Source: Prochlorococcus marinus str. MIT 9201
GTDB taxonomy: Bacteria > Cyanobacteriota > Cyanobacteriia > PCC-6307 > Cyanobiaceae
NCBI RefSeq assembly: GCF_000759955.1
Contig: NZ_JNAL01000010.1
Span: 62,001-126,000, forward strand
DNA: 64,000 bases
Reading direction: 5' to 3'
The notes beneath the pieces were generated by a model. The model saw nothing but the letters and a program-made list of their open reading frames with translations. It had not been told where the DNA came from and ran no database searches. This document shows, piece after piece, positions 8,351 to 19,079 of this stretch (its first letter is position 1; each line of letters starts with the position of its first letter). Position numbers and translations under genes: made by a program.

Positions 8351-9445
8351 TTGGAATACTCAACATTAATTGCAAGGTTGAAAACTGCTGCAGAAAGTTT
8401 TGCAAATTTGGAAGTGCAGCTTGCAGACCCTGATATAGCTAATGATCCAAAAAAATTAGAATCTATAGCTAGAGAGAGGTCAAAATTGGAACCTTTAGTG
8501 ATTGATTTTAATAAGTTGCTTGATACTGATAAAGAAATCGAAGATTCAAAAAATCTTTTAAAAGAGAATAGAAATGATAAAGAAATGGAATCTTTGATAA
8601 ATGAGGAGTTAATAATCCTAGAGGAATGTAAGAATGAACTGATTCAAAAAACCACAATTGCTTTATTGCCTAAAGATCCAAGAGATGAGAGAAGTGTAAT
8701 GTTAGAAATCAGAGCCGGTGCTGGAGGTAACGAGGCTTGTATCTGGGCGGGTGATTTAGCAAGAATGTATGAAAGATATGGACAAAAAATAGGATGGTCT
8801 GTAAAACCTGTTAGTTCCTCAGAGTCAGATATGGGAGGATTTAAGGAATTAGTTATCTCAGTTAAGGGAGATTCTGTATATAGTCAACTTAAATTCGAGG
8901 CTGGTGTACACAGAGTCCAAAGAGTGCCAGCTACTGAATCTCAAGGTAGAGTTCACACTTCTACAGCTACAGTTGCAGTCATGCCTGAGGCTGATCCTGT
9001 TGAGGTTAAGATTGATCCAACCGATTTAGAGGTTGGTACAGCGAGATCAGGTGGTGCAGGGGGTCAAAATGTAAATAAGGTAGAGACTGCTATTGATCTT
9101 CTCCATAAGCCTACAGGAATAAGAGTTTTTTGTACTCAAGAGAGATCACAATTGCAAAATCGTGAACGCGCAATGGAAATTTTGAGAGCTAAATTATATG
9201 AAATTCAATTAAAAGAAGCTAATGCCAAAGAAAGATCACAAAGACTTTCGCAGGTTGGAACAGGTGATAGGAGTGAAAAAATTAGGACTTATAATTTTAA
9301 AGATAATAGGACAACAGATCATAGATTAGGTTCAAATTTTTCTCTAGAACCAATTCTCGCTGGTCAATTGGATGAAGTGATTGATGCCTGCATAGCTCAG
9401 GAACAAAAGAGAATGATGGAAGAATTTAATAACGAAGCTAATTAG
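8351..9445 (+). CDS. prfA: Peptide chain release factor 1
   Basis: RF1 recognises UAA and UAG stop codons and triggers peptide release. The 364-residue protein has the codon-reading PAT tripeptide ([15 protein letters not shown]) that marks RF1 rather than RF2, and the GGQ catalytic motif at residues 237-239 ([15 protein letters not shown]). The N-terminal part is helical, as in the family. The start is TTG at 8351 ([10 protein letters not shown]). It follows rpmE by 28 bases; the convergent HNH gene ends 7 bases past its stop, with no clear shared terminator. Confidence 0.97.
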   Translation: MEYSTLIARLKTAAESFANLEVQLADPDIANDPKKLESIARERSKLEPLVIDFNKLLDTDKEIEDSKNLLKENRNDKEMESLINEELIILEECKNELIQKTTIALLPKDPRDERSVMLEIRAGAGGNEACIWAGDLARMYERYGQKIGWSVKPVSSSESDMGGFKELVISVKGDSVYSQLKFEAGVHRVQRVPATESQGRVHTSTATVAVMPEADPVEVKIDPTDLEVGTARSGGAGGQNVNKVETAIDLLHKPTGIRVFCTQERSQLQNRERAMEILRAKLYEIQLKEANAKERSQRLSQVGTGDRSEKIRTYNFKDNRTTDHRLGSNFSLEPILAGQLDEVIDACIAQEQKRMMEEFNNEAN

Positions 9446-9452
9446 GATTTTA

Positions 9453-9959
9453 TTATATTGTCACTCCTATGACGTATTTACTCCATTCTTTATGTCTCCC
9501 AGAGTCAATTTGTCTTGTAGCCTCAAAATTGAGATTACTAAGTGGTCGATAAGGCTTTCTTCGTAAAGGCATATTTGCCTCTTCTGGGGTTCGGTTACCT
9601 TTTTGCACATTACACCTAAGACAAGCTGTAGTAACATTTTCCCAATTATCAGTTCCACCTCTGCTTCTGGGTAAAACGTGATCAATAGATAAATCACTGC
9701 CTCTATAGTTGCAGTATTGGCAAGCGTTATTATCTCTTAGAAGTATATTTTTTCTTGTTAAAGAAACCTCCCTAAAAGGAACTTTGACGTAGTATCTAAG
9801 TCTTATAACTGTAGGCAACTTGCGTCCACAATGTATCGAATATGATTTATCTTCCTCTAAGCTTTCTGCCTTACCTTTGATCATCAAAATAACCGCTCTT
9901 CTCCAAGAAGTGATATTTAAAGGTTCATAAGATGCATTTAGAACTAGAGTCTGGCCCAT
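9453..9959 (-). CDS. HNH endonuclease family protein
   Basis: A 168-residue protein with a C-terminal HNH nuclease domain. It has a zinc-binding CQYC pair, the HNH core DLSIDHVLPRSRGGTDNW with ENVTTAC, and the second zinc pair CLRC followed by N-x-x-KGNRTPEE. I choose the ATG at 9959 (MGQTLVLNASYEPLNITSW) because this opening is the conserved cyanobacterial family start. A frame 29 codons longer would overlap alr. It is a stand-alone gene, not inside an intron. Cellular role is unknown; DNA repair or phage defence are guesses. It is divergent from alr, with 68 bases between the starts. Confidence 0.88.
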   Translation of the reverse strand: MGQTLVLNASYEPLNITSWRRAVILMIKGKAESLEEDKSYSIHCGRKLPTVIRLRYYVKVPFREVSLTRKNILLRDNNACQYCNYRGSDLSIDHVLPRSRGGTDNWENVTTACLRCNVQKGNRTPEEANMPLRRKPYRPLSNLNFEATRQIDSGRHKEWSKYVIGVTI

Positions 9960-10027
9960 GCCAAAATACAATTTACATGTCATGCTAACTGTATATTTCA
10001 ATAAGCGCATATAATTGTGCAAAGTTA

Positions 10028-11227
10028 ATGCAAATTCGGCCAACAAATCAGGGATTTAATTTTGATAAATATCCAACTTTTGAAAAAGATATTGATCCAA
10101 AACAAAGAGCATGGATTGAAGTCAAAGGTAAAGCACTTGAAGCAAATGTAAGGCAGTTAAGGTCGAAGTTAAGTAAAGATTGTCAATTTATGGCAGTTGT
10201 TAAAGCTGATGGATATGGACATGATGCAAAAGTAGTATCTGAATACGCTATCAAAGGGGGAGCTTCACAATTAGGCGTTGCCACTTTAAAAGAGGGTATT
10301 AGGCTTCGTTCTGCTGGAGTTAAAAAACCAATTCTTATTCTCGGTAATCTTTACAAGAAAAGGGATTTAATAATTTCCTTCAAGAATGATCTTATGCCAA
10401 CCGTAAGTAGTATAAGAGAGTGTTTAATTTGTAATAATATTGGGAAGCACTTCGGGTTGAAATTTTCTTTACATCTTAAGGTTGATACTGGAATGTCAAG
10501 ATTAGGATTTGAATCTGATAAATTTGTTCAACAATTTGAAAAAATAAAATCTTTTGAAAATATTTGCATAGAGGGAATCTATAGTCATTTATCATCTGCA
10601 GATGAATATAATTCATTAGATCCTAAAAGTAGTACACAATTACAAAGACTTAAGTTTCAGGAATTATTAAAGCAAATTAATGTTGATAGTAATCACAATA
10701 TCAAAACTCATTTAGCGAATTCTGCAGGCATGCTCCTTCATGAAAAATTTCATTTTCATATGGTACGTGTTGGACTTTCTATGTATGGCTATAGTCCTTT
10801 AGCAAAAATAGATAAAAATTTATCACTTAAACCAGCTTTATTTTTGAAGGTTAAAGTAGCTTTTATAAGAATTATTGATCAAGGGGTAAGTGTAAGTTAC
10901 GGAGGAAACTTTGTAAGTAGTAGAAAAACTAAGTTGGCTGTTTTAAGTATTGGTTATGCAGATGGAGTCTCAAGAAATCTCTCAGGCAAGATAAATGTTA
11001 TCCACAATAATAAACTTTATCCCCAAGTTGGATCTATAACTATGGATCAAATGATGGTTGACATAACAGGTTCAAATGACATAAAAATTGGCAGTACCAT
11101 GGTATTACTAGGATCTGATGGAGACAAAATAATTTCTCCTGTTGATTGGGCTAAAGAATCTAACACAATTCCATGGGAAATTCTTTGTTCTTTTAATAAT
11201 AGATTGCCCAGAGTGCAAGTTGATTAG
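10028..11227 (+). CDS. alr: Alanine racemase
   Basis: PLP enzyme that interconverts L- and D-alanine, supplying D-Ala for peptidoglycan. The 399-residue length fits. The PLP lysine is Lys59 in AVVKADGYGHDA, and the substrate-binding region is KVDTGMSRLGF. The second catalytic base is the Tyr in SVSYGGNF, near residue 290, with GYADGVSR and GSITMDQMMVD nearby. The first 25 residues are a poorly conserved extension. It is followed by tRNA-Ser on the same strand. Confidence 0.96.
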   Translation: MQIRPTNQGFNFDKYPTFEKDIDPKQRAWIEVKGKALEANVRQLRSKLSKDCQFMAVVKADGYGHDAKVVSEYAIKGGASQLGVATLKEGIRLRSAGVKKPILILGNLYKKRDLIISFKNDLMPTVSSIRECLICNNIGKHFGLKFSLHLKVDTGMSRLGFESDKFVQQFEKIKSFENICIEGIYSHLSSADEYNSLDPKSSTQLQRLKFQELLKQINVDSNHNIKTHLANSAGMLLHEKFHFHMVRVGLSMYGYSPLAKIDKNLSLKPALFLKVKVAFIRIIDQGVSVSYGGNFVSSRKTKLAVLSIGYADGVSRNLSGKINVIHNNKLYPQVGSITMDQMMVDITGSNDIKIGSTMVLLGSDGDKIISPVDWAKESNTIPWEILCSFNNRLPRVQVD

Positions 11228-11288
11228 ACATTTCGATTAAATAAAAAATTTTGAATGTTTGCATAAAAATTGATAATGTATAAGAACT

Positions 11289-11377
11289 GGAGAGGTGGCT
11301 GAGTGGTTGAAAGCGGCTCCCTGCTAAGGAGTTACAGGAGGTAACTTTTGTCGAGGGTTCGAATCCCTCCCTCTCCG
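11289..11377 (+). tRNA. tRNA-Ser (anticodon GCU)
   Basis: An 89-base class II tRNA with acceptor stem GGAGAGG / CCTCTCC, discriminator G, a GGCTGAGTGG D arm, and anticodon loop CTGCTAA giving GCU (reads AGC/AGU). It has a long variable arm and the T arm GGGTTCGAATCCC. No CCA is encoded. It lies 61 bases after alr. Confidence 0.97.
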
Positions 11378-11414
11378 TAATTAATAAAGAAAATCTATTT
11401 TAATTTATATTTTT

Positions 11415-12203
11415 TTAAAATAAGTCAAGATTAATAGATTTTAGGTCGTTAATAGAATTTAAAATTAAGTCCGCCCCAGCATCCTGTAGATTTTTTTCAT
11501 ATGATTTACGTTCATTTAATCGAGACTTTGAATGTAAATGAGGCGGAGCTATTCCAATACTTATGAATTTCTGAGATGGCATTTCTTTTTTAGCGTTAAT
11601 AACTGTATTTATATCTGCAATAGTATCTCCTACATATCCAATAGGAATATTTGATGTACCAAGTTTACCTCCAATAAGTTTTTTAGATAATTCAATAAAT
11701 CCTTTAGGATCAGGCTTGTCCGGGGCATCTCCCATACATATTAATGGAGGTGATTTAAGCCCAAGTCTTTTTTCTAAAACAAATTTTGCAGAGGCAGATT
11801 CTGCACCACTAACAAAACCCCAAATTATTCCATTGCTTTCTAATAAATCAAAAAACTTTTTATCAACTAATAAATCCTCATTCGTTATGAATCCAGACCA
11901 ATATTTGCTATCTTCATTTGGATCACCTCCAAAGTAAAGTTCTTCAAAACACTTAACTATTTCCTCTCTGGGAGGTATTTCAATATTTAAGTTTCTTTTC
12001 TTTTTAAATCTTTTTATAAATTCTAAACTTAAATCCCAGTCATTATTCCATATCCCTTCATTTTTGGCATTATCAATATCCATAGAACTTGGCTCCCACC
12101 CCGAAAATTTGTAGACTGTTTTTTTTAATGAAAGTCTGTAACTGTTCTCAACGCTACGTATTACACCATCTATGTCGAATAAAATTAAACCAATATTTTT
12201 CAA
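11415..12203 (-). CDS. HAD-superfamily hydrolase, subfamily IA type
   Basis: A 262-residue haloacid dehalogenase-like protein, probably a phosphatase. The nucleophile motif is FDIDGVIRSVENSY, with Asp10 and Asp12. A threonine/serine motif II is less clear (VSGAESAS). Motif III is around KPDPKGFIE and motif IV is GYVGDTIADI. The helical cap lies between residues about 20 and 110. It resembles an uncharacterised cyanobacterial HAD family and the substrate is unknown. The start is TTG at 12203. It is convergent with tRNA-Ser and downstream of the cbiGH gene by 97 bases. Confidence 0.85.
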   Translation of the reverse strand: MKNIGLILFDIDGVIRSVENSYRLSLKKTVYKFSGWEPSSMDIDNAKNEGIWNNDWDLSLEFIKRFKKKRNLNIEIPPREEIVKCFEELYFGGDPNEDSKYWSGFITNEDLLVDKKFFDLLESNGIIWGFVSGAESASAKFVLEKRLGLKSPPLICMGDAPDKPDPKGFIELSKKLIGGKLGTSNIPIGYVGDTIADINTVINAKKEMPSQKFISIGIAPPHLHSKSRLNERKSYEKNLQDAGADLILNSINDLKSINLDLF

Positions 12204-12300
12204 TGAAATTTTGAAACCTTATATAGAAGATTAGTATTCTTATTAAAAAAAAGCAAAGAAAAAATTCTTTGAATAATTTATTTATTATTTAAACTTAATG

Positions 12301-14097
12301 TTATAAATATCCTCTAGGAGTAAGAAAGATTTCATCTATTAATGTTGTTTGAGAATTGCCAATAATTATTATTGATAACATATCTATTTCTTTAAAAGGG
12401 ATAGTTTTTAAAGTGAAAAACTTTTTTGATTGATTTTCTCTACCTACTTGTCTAGCTATTAAAACGGGAGTATTATCTGGCCTGGATTTTAAACATTGAT
12501 CAACTACACTTATTAGCTGCCAATTTCTTTCGATTGATTGAGGATTAAATAGAGCTATGACAAAATCACCTAGAAGAGCTCCTTCAATTCTTCTTTCTAT
12601 TAAAGACCATGGAGTTAACTTATCACTTAAGCTTATTGAACAAAAGTCATTCATTAGTGGTGCTCCACTAAGTGCAGCAGCTAATTGAACACTACTTATA
12701 CCAGGATGAACTTCAAAGTAAGGTCTATATTCTTTTTCGATTCTTTGAAGTAACTCCAAAAGCAAACCCGCCATTCCATAAAATCCAGATTCACCTGACG
12801 AAATTAAAGCTACTTTTATTCCTTCTTCGGCCAGTTTAATAGCTTTAATGCATCTTTCCTTTTCCTGAGTAAGTTTACTTTCAATGAATACTTGATCACT
12901 CCTTTTTAAGGGTTTAATCAAATCTAAATACATCTTATATCCAATCCAAACACTACATCTTGAAAGTGCTTTTTTGGCATTACTGGTTAGGAAGGAGATA
13001 TCACCAGGCCCACTCCCAATAATATGTATTTCGCCATGAGTTGGATTATATTGATTTTTTGATTCTGCTACGGCGATAGATACTGCCCCAGATTGATTTT
13101 TAAAAATTCTTTTTTCTTCTAATAATTTTGATTCTTCTCCTGCTGCGAGTAAGCAAGAAGCTTCCGCTACAGAAGGGGTGCCAATTTCTTTTTCTACAAT
13201 ACTTGAAGGATTTGGAACAATTATTGTTGAAAGATTTTCTTTACTAAAAAACTTAATAGGCAAGTTTTTTTCTTCAGCAAGTTCTAAAATTCCTTTCTCA
13301 TCTTTTTTAATATTAACCGTTGCAATTCCGGCAATTGATTGCTGTGATAAATTTCTTGACTCCATTAAATTATTTAAAGATTTTGCTATTAATTCCTTAC
13401 TTGTATTTCTTTCACATCCAATGCCAATCCATAGTACCGGCGGATGCCAAGTTGTTGCATGATTTTTGAATATACTCACATGAAATGTTGAATCTGGTTC
13501 TTCAATTTCCTTTTCGTTAATTTGATTAATAATCTCCCCTGATTCTGAAGTTTTCCATAAGCTATTACCAGATAATTGTTTGCAAAATATTTCTTCGTTC
13601 TTAGCTTGTTTAATTACTAGTTTTGACCAATCCTTTATTTTGCCAGATCTTCCCCAACCCCATTGCTTCCCAAATGCATCAAGATTTAAGAAGCTTTGAT
13701 CATTTGAATTATTAGTTTCTATTATTTCGCCACCAAGAAAATTAGCAATTTGACATGCAATATTTTGCGTATTTGACTGATGTAAGCCAATTAAAGGAAC
13801 TATCTTGGTACATTTTTTATCTATGACTATTACACCAGGATCTTTTTCTTTAGAGGTTAAAAAAGAATTTATTATGCGTATTGATGCAGCAATTGAGCCT
13901 ATAAAAATTATTAAATCTATCTCCTGCCATTTTTTTAGTAAGATTTCTCTAGGTTTTTGTACCTGAATATGCTCATTTTCCTTTCCATCCTCTTTTGAAG
14001 AACCTGCAATATATATTTCCTTGACAAATTCTGTTTTTTTTAGCCTTTTTAAAATTTCTTTTGAATTATTAGATAGACCTATCGCAATGCCTTTCAA
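12301..14097 (-). CDS. cbiGH: CbiG-CbiH/CobJ fusion, cobalamin ring-contraction enzymes
   Basis: A 598-residue fusion for corrin synthesis. Residues about 1-340 match CbiG, the cobalt-precorrin-5A hydrolase, with an N-terminal GIAIGLSNNS, a central domain, and the C-terminal WIGIGCERNTSKELI part. From about residue 352 it is a tetrapyrrole methylase of the CobJ/CbiH type (HIIGSGPGDISFLT, LISSGESGFYGMAGL, HPGISSVQLAAALSGAPLMND), which methylates C17 with ring contraction. Such fusions occur in cyanobacteria, and Prochlorococcus makes pseudocobalamin. The start is TTG at 14097. It is divergent from psaA across a 339-base spacer. Confidence 0.93.
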   Translation of the reverse strand: MKGIAIGLSNNSKEILKRLKKTEFVKEIYIAGSSKEDGKENEHIQVQKPREILLKKWQEIDLIIFIGSIAASIRIINSFLTSKEKDPGVIVIDKKCTKIVPLIGLHQSNTQNIACQIANFLGGEIIETNNSNDQSFLNLDAFGKQWGWGRSGKIKDWSKLVIKQAKNEEIFCKQLSGNSLWKTSESGEIINQINEKEIEEPDSTFHVSIFKNHATTWHPPVLWIGIGCERNTSKELIAKSLNNLMESRNLSQQSIAGIATVNIKKDEKGILELAEEKNLPIKFFSKENLSTIIVPNPSSIVEKEIGTPSVAEASCLLAAGEESKLLEEKRIFKNQSGAVSIAVAESKNQYNPTHGEIHIIGSGPGDISFLTSNAKKALSRCSVWIGYKMYLDLIKPLKRSDQVFIESKLTQEKERCIKAIKLAEEGIKVALISSGESGFYGMAGLLLELLQRIEKEYRPYFEVHPGISSVQLAAALSGAPLMNDFCSISLSDKLTPWSLIERRIEGALLGDFVIALFNPQSIERNWQLISVVDQCLKSRPDNTPVLIARQVGRENQSKKFFTLKTIPFKEIDMLSIIIIGNSQTTLIDEIFLTPRGYL

Positions 14098-14255
14098 ATT
14101 AAAATTTAATTTTTGGTATGATGAAATTATATCCTGTTAGTGCATAGAAAAATAATTTTAGTCAAATATAAAAAAATATTTAAGATATTTTCCAGTATAA
14201 ATGGGTATATATACTCAAAGCCCAGTCATATTAATAGATCTTGCAAAAAAAGAGA

Positions 14256-14287
14256 AAAGTAACAAACAGTGAAACATTTGTTACTTT
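14256..14287 (+). repeat. Perfect 11-base inverted repeat in the psaAB leader
   Basis: Arms AAAGTAACAAA (14256-14266) and TTTGTTACTTT (14277-14287) surround a 10-base spacer. The element lies about 150 bases before psaA. It could be an operator for a dimeric regulator or an mRNA hairpin. It is not followed by a T run, so termination is unlikely. Confidence 0.7.
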
Positions 14288-14319
14288 GTCACATGATCAA
14301 AGAATCTTTCGCTTATTAT

Positions 14320-14334
14320 TTTTGGTAACCAAAA
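14320..14334 (+). repeat. 15-base palindrome in the psaAB leader
   Basis: TTTTGGT-A-ACCAAAA is a perfect palindrome around a single A, about 100 bases upstream of the psaA ATG. Its small centre makes it a better protein-binding site than an RNA hairpin. No known cyanobacterial operator consensus is matched exactly. Confidence 0.6.
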
Positions 14335-14436
14335 TTCTTATTTTGATTGGTTCGTTCCTAAAAAGTTTAATATTAATGAATGTAGGCTTTTAGGTTCAGA
14401 AAATCTACTTAAGGACTTATTACTTAGAGGTGCTAG

Positions 14437-16719
14437 ATGACCATCAGCCCACCAGAAAGTGGAGAAAAAAACAAGAAGATTTTGGAATCACCAGTTAAGG
14501 CTGATCCAAAACCAATTGATTTTGCCAAATTAGATAAACCAGGTTTCTGGTCAAGTAAACTATCCAAGGGTCCAAAAACTACAACTTGGATCTGGAATTT
14601 ACATGCAGACGCTCATGATTTTGATGTTCATGCTGGAGATGCAGAAGAAGCTACAAGAAAAATATTTTCAGCCCATTTTGGACACTTAGCTGTAATTTTT
14701 ATATGGATGAGTGCCGCATTTTTTCATGGTGCTAGATTTTCTAATTACACAGGTTGGTTAGCTGATCCGACACATGTTAAACCTGGCGCTCAGCAAGTAT
14801 GGGCGATTGTTGGTCAAGAGATGCTTAATGGAGATCTTGGTGCAAACTACAACGGAATACAAATAAGCTCAGGAATATTCCAAATGTGGAGAGCTTGGGG
14901 CATCACAAATGAATCAGAACTAATGGCTTTGGCTATCGGAGCTGTGGTTATGGCTGCATTAATGCTTCATGCTGGTATATTTCACTATCACAAAGCAGCC
15001 CCAAAAATGGAGTGGTTCCAAGACGTAGAATCTATGATGAACCATCATTTAGCTGGTCTTTTAGGATTAGGTTCTCTAGCTTGGGCAGGTCACTGTATCC
15101 ATATTGGTGCACCTACAGCAGCTCTTTTAGATGCTATTGATGCAGGTACTCCTCTAATAATTGACGGCAAAGAGATAGCGTCAATTGCTGATATTCCAAT
15201 GCCTCACCAGCTTTGCGACCCTCAGATTGTTGGTCAAATATTTCCTGGTTTGGCAAGTGGTACTGGAAACTTTTTTAGTTTGAATTGGTTTGCTTTTACA
15301 GATTTTCTAACCTTCAAAGGAGGCCTTAATCCAGTAACTGGTAGTTTATGGATGACAGATATTGCTCATCACCATCTTGCAATAGCAGTTTTATTTATAA
15401 TCGCAGGTCATATGTATAGAACCAATTACGGAATTGGTCATAGCATGAAAGAAATATTAGATGCTCATCAAGGTGATCCGATCTTATTTCCAGCCCCTCA
15501 GGGTCATCAAGGTCTATTCGAATTTATGGCAGAAAGCAGACATGCACAGCTTTCAGTGAATTTAGCAATGCTAGGTTCAATAACCATAATTGTTTCTCAC
15601 CATATGTACGCAATGCCTCCTTATCCCTATATGGCGATAGATTACATGACTGTTTTAGGAACATTTACACATCATATGTGGATTGGTGCTTTATTTATAG
15701 TTGGAGCAGGTGCTCATGCAGGTATCGCAATGGTTAGAGATTATGATCCTGCAAAAAATATTGGTAATGTTCTAGACCGAATACTAAAAGCTAGAGATGC
15801 TATCATTAGCCACCTTAATTGGGTTTGTATGTGGTTAGGTTTTCATAGTTTTGGACTCTATATTCACAATGACACTATGAGAGCTTTAGGAAGACCTCAA
15901 GATATGTTTAGTGATAAAGCAATTCAACTCCAACCTATTTTTGCTCAATGGGTACAAAATATTCAATCTTCTGGAATTGGTACAACGCTTTTAGAAGGTA
16001 ACGGAGTAAGTCAAGTATTTAATGGCGATACTATAACTATTGGTGGAAAAGTTGCTATGAAAGCAATACCCCTTGGAACTGCAGATTTAATGATCCACCA
16101 TATTCATGCTTTCCAAATTCATGTAACATTACTAATCCTTCTTAAGGGAGTTCTATACGCAAGAAATTCAAGGTTAATTCCTGATAAAGCTTCATTAGGA
16201 TTTAGATTTCCTTGTGATGGACCAGGAAGAGGAGGTACATGCCAAGTTTCTTCATGGGACCATGTATTTCTTGCCACTTTCTGGATGTATAACACCATCT
16301 CTATTGTTATATTCCACTTCTCTTGGAAAATGCAGAGTGATGTTTGGGGACTTACTGGAGGTAACTTTGCTCAAAGTTCCATCACTATAAATGGTTGGCT
16401 GAGAGATTTCTTGTGGGCTCAGGCTTCACAGGTCCTAACTAGTTATGGCCAGTCAATTAGTATGTATGGTTTGATGTTCTTAGGTGCACACTTCATTTGG
16501 GCATTCAGTTTAATGTTCCTCTTCAGTGGAAGAGGTTATTGGCAAGAATTGTTCGAATCAATATTGTGGGCTCACAACAAACTCAAAGTTGCACCCACAA
16601 TCCAACCCAGAGCATTATCTATCACTCAGGGACGCGCAGTAGGTGTAACCCACTTCCTCGTCGGTGGTATTGCTACCACATGGGCTTTCTTCCATGCTCG
16701 CCTTTTCGGGCTGGGCTAA
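14437..16719 (+). CDS. psaA: Photosystem I P700 apoprotein A1
   Basis: PsaA and PsaB form the heterodimeric photosystem I core that carries P700, the A0/A1 acceptors and most antenna chlorophylls in the thylakoid membrane. The 760-residue protein has eleven hydrophobic helices and many membrane His ligands (for example [13 protein letters not shown]). The FX iron-sulfur loop [12 protein letters not shown] has Cys593 and Cys602. The ATG follows a possible ribosome binding site. psaB begins 27 bases downstream, so the two are co-transcribed from the repeat-bearing leader. Confidence 0.99.
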   Translation: MTISPPESGEKNKKILESPVKADPKPIDFAKLDKPGFWSSKLSKGPKTTTWIWNLHADAHDFDVHAGDAEEATRKIFSAHFGHLAVIFIWMSAAFFHGARFSNYTGWLADPTHVKPGAQQVWAIVGQEMLNGDLGANYNGIQISSGIFQMWRAWGITNESELMALAIGAVVMAALMLHAGIFHYHKAAPKMEWFQDVESMMNHHLAGLLGLGSLAWAGHCIHIGAPTAALLDAIDAGTPLIIDGKEIASIADIPMPHQLCDPQIVGQIFPGLASGTGNFFSLNWFAFTDFLTFKGGLNPVTGSLWMTDIAHHHLAIAVLFIIAGHMYRTNYGIGHSMKEILDAHQGDPILFPAPQGHQGLFEFMAESRHAQLSVNLAMLGSITIIVSHHMYAMPPYPYMAIDYMTVLGTFTHHMWIGALFIVGAGAHAGIAMVRDYDPAKNIGNVLDRILKARDAIISHLNWVCMWLGFHSFGLYIHNDTMRALGRPQDMFSDKAIQLQPIFAQWVQNIQSSGIGTTLLEGNGVSQVFNGDTITIGGKVAMKAIPLGTADLMIHHIHAFQIHVTLLILLKGVLYARNSRLIPDKASLGFRFPCDGPGRGGTCQVSSWDHVFLATFWMYNTISIVIFHFSWKMQSDVWGLTGGNFAQSSITINGWLRDFLWAQASQVLTSYGQSISMYGLMFLGAHFIWAFSLMFLFSGRGYWQELFESILWAHNKLKVAPTIQPRALSITQGRAVGVTHFLVGGIATTWAFFHARLFGLG

Positions 16720-16746
16720 TTATCTGAACTTCACCTTTTTAATTCA

Positions 16747-18975
16747 ATGGCAACTAAATTTCCATCATTTAACCAGGGTCTAGCTCAGGACCCAACAACT
16801 CGAAGAATATGGTACGGAATAGCTACTGCGCATGACTTTGAGAGTCATGATGGTATGACTGAAGAAAAGCTCTATCAGAAGCTTTTCTCTACACATTTTG
16901 GTCACCTGGCAATAATAGCCCTCTGGGTAGCTGGTAACTTATTTCATATTGCTTGGCAAGGTAATTTTGAGCAATTTGTACTTGATCCAACTCATGTTCG
17001 TCCAATTGCCCATGCTATTTGGGACCCTCACTTTGGAACTGGAATTACTGAAGCAATGACTCAAGCTGGAGCTGATGGTCCAGTCAATGTTGCTTATTCT
17101 GGCCTATACCATTGGTGGTACACAATTGGTATGAGAACAAATGAACAGCTATTTCAGGCATCTATATTTATGAGTATTTTGGCTTGCTGGACTTTATTTG
17201 CAGGCTGGTTACATTTACAACCAAAATTTAGACCATCACTAGCTTGGTTCAAAAATAACGAATCTAGATTAAACCATCATCTTGCGGTATTATTTGGATT
17301 TAGTAGCATCGCTTGGACAGGACATTTAGTTCATGTGGCAATACCTGAATCTAGAGGCATACATGTAGGTTGGGATAATTGGTTAACTGTTCTCCCTCAT
17401 CCTGCAGGGTTAGGGCCTTTCTTCTCGCTTAATTGGGGAGCATATGCTCAAAATCCTGATTCTTTAGACCAAGTATTTGGAACAGCAGAAGGTGCTGGAA
17501 CTGCTATCTTTACATTTTTAGGAGGTCTTCATCCACAAAGTGAAGCTTTATGGTTAACAGACATTGCACATCATCATATTGCTATTGGCACAGTCTTTAT
17601 AATTGCTGGACATATGTACAGAAATACGTTTGGTATTGGACACAGTCTTAAAGAAATTACAGAAGCACATAATACAAGGCACCCTTTAGACCCTCATAAA
17701 GGAAGCTTTGGTATAAACCACGATGGTCTTTATGAAACAGTTACTAACTCACTTCACTTTCAACTTGGTTTAGCTCTAGCAGCTCTTGGAGTAGCTACTT
17801 CATTAGTGGCTCAGCATATGGGAGCTCTCCCTTCATATGCATTTATCGCAAGAGACTACACAACACAATCAGCTTTATATACTCATCATCAATACATAGC
17901 TATGTTCTTGATGGTTGGAGCGTTTGCTCATGGAGCTATATTTTTTGTAAGGGATTATGACCCTGAATTAAATAGAGATAATGTACTAGCAAGAGTATTA
18001 GGTACCAAAGAGGCTTTAATCAGTCACCTTAGTTGGGTAACAATGCTATTAGGTTTCCACACTTTAGGTATTTACGTACACAACGATGTAGTTGTAGCCT
18101 TTGGTAATCCAGAAAAACAAATTTTAATTGAGCCTGTATTTGCTCAGTTTGTTCAAGCCGCTCAGGGGAAAATGATGTATGGTTTCAATGCTTTACTATC
18201 TGATCCTACTAGTGCTGCCAGTGTCGCAGCAAATTCTTTACCTGGGAATCATTATTGGATGGATTTAATTAATAGGCAAGATGCATTAAGTGCTTTCTTA
18301 CCTATCGGGCCTGCTGATTTCCTTGTTCATCATGCTATTGCACTAGGACTTCATACAACTGCATTAATTCTTATTAAAGGAGCTCTTGATGCTAGAGGTA
18401 CAAAATTAATTCCTGACAAGAAAGATTTGGGTTATGCATTCCCATGTGATGGTCCAGGAAGAGGAGGTACATGTGATAGTTCTTCTTGGGATGCTATGTA
18501 TTTGGCTATGTTCTGGGCATTGAATCTAATTGCATGGGTTACTTTCTACTGGCATTGGAAACACTTAGCAATATGGCAAGGAAATGTTGCTCAGTTCAAT
18601 GAGTCAGGGACCTATTTAATGGGTTGGTTCAGAGATTATCTCTGGTTAAATTCTGCTCAACTTATTAACGGATATAATCCATTTGGAGTAAACGCATTAT
18701 CTCCTTGGGCTTGGATGTTCTTATTCGGTCACTTAGTTTGGGCTACTGGTTTCATGTTCCTAATATCATGGCGTGGTTACTGGCAAGAATTAATTGAAAC
18801 ATTAGTTTGGGCACATCAGCGTACTCCAATTGCTAACCTTGTTGGCTGGAGAGATAAGCCAGTTGCACTTTCAATTGTTCAAGCTAGATTAGTTGGATTA
18901 GCCCATTTCACCATTGGAAATATTCTTACATTTGGTGCATTTGTTATCGCATCAACTTCTGGTAAGTTTGGCTAA
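16747..18975 (+). CDS. psaB: Photosystem I P700 apoprotein A2
   Basis: Partner of PsaA in the photosystem I core; supplies the other half of P700 and of the FX cluster. The 742-residue protein has the conserved opening [20 protein letters not shown], eleven hydrophobic helices, [18 protein letters not shown], and the FX loop [12 protein letters not shown] with Cys567 and Cys576. It is 27 bases after psaA and is followed by a strong intrinsic terminator, which ends the psaAB transcript. Confidence 0.99.
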   Translation: MATKFPSFNQGLAQDPTTRRIWYGIATAHDFESHDGMTEEKLYQKLFSTHFGHLAIIALWVAGNLFHIAWQGNFEQFVLDPTHVRPIAHAIWDPHFGTGITEAMTQAGADGPVNVAYSGLYHWWYTIGMRTNEQLFQASIFMSILACWTLFAGWLHLQPKFRPSLAWFKNNESRLNHHLAVLFGFSSIAWTGHLVHVAIPESRGIHVGWDNWLTVLPHPAGLGPFFSLNWGAYAQNPDSLDQVFGTAEGAGTAIFTFLGGLHPQSEALWLTDIAHHHIAIGTVFIIAGHMYRNTFGIGHSLKEITEAHNTRHPLDPHKGSFGINHDGLYETVTNSLHFQLGLALAALGVATSLVAQHMGALPSYAFIARDYTTQSALYTHHQYIAMFLMVGAFAHGAIFFVRDYDPELNRDNVLARVLGTKEALISHLSWVTMLLGFHTLGIYVHNDVVVAFGNPEKQILIEPVFAQFVQAAQGKMMYGFNALLSDPTSAASVAANSLPGNHYWMDLINRQDALSAFLPIGPADFLVHHAIALGLHTTALILIKGALDARGTKLIPDKKDLGYAFPCDGPGRGGTCDSSSWDAMYLAMFWALNLIAWVTFYWHWKHLAIWQGNVAQFNESGTYLMGWFRDYLWLNSAQLINGYNPFGVNALSPWAWMFLFGHLVWATGFMFLISWRGYWQELIETLVWAHQRTPIANLVGWRDKPVALSIVQARLVGLAHFTIGNILTFGAFVIASTSGKFG

Positions 18976-18993
18976 ATTTATTTTTAAATAATT

Positions 18994-19024
18994 AAAATCA
19001 CCACATCTGTGGTGATTTTTTTTT
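18994..19024 (+). terminator. Intrinsic terminator of psaAB
   Basis: A stem with arms AAAATCACCACA and TGTGGTGATTTT is followed directly by a T run (through 19024). It starts 18 bases after the psaB stop. This is the clearest Rho-independent terminator in the window. Confidence 0.92.
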
Positions 19025-19079
19025 GTTTAATTTTAATGTTGTAAATTAAGTTAAAATTATATAAATATATCAAAAATAA

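Larger units (their letters stand above)
14098..14436 (+). promoter_or_regulatory. Long psaAB leader/promoter region
   Basis: The 339 bases between cbiGH and psaA contain no convincing gene. They hold the promoter region for both divergent genes and at least two inverted repeats (14256-14287 and 14320-14334), listed separately. AT-rich TATA-like sequences near 14200 (GGTATATATACTC) are candidate -10 material. GAGG at 14428-14431 could act as a ribosome binding site for psaA. Exact transcription starts cannot be placed from sequence. Confidence 0.5.

Noticed and set aside
9960-10046. Longer HNH protein starting 29 codons upstream and overlapping alr
   Set aside because: The extra residues do not fit the conserved family opening MGQTLVLNASYEP, and the extension would overlap the alr start.
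11289-12203. tRNA-Ser as an integration site for a genomic island
   Set aside because: No integrase, direct repeat of the tRNA 3' end or foreign gene cluster is seen nearby; the neighbours are ordinary chromosomal genes.
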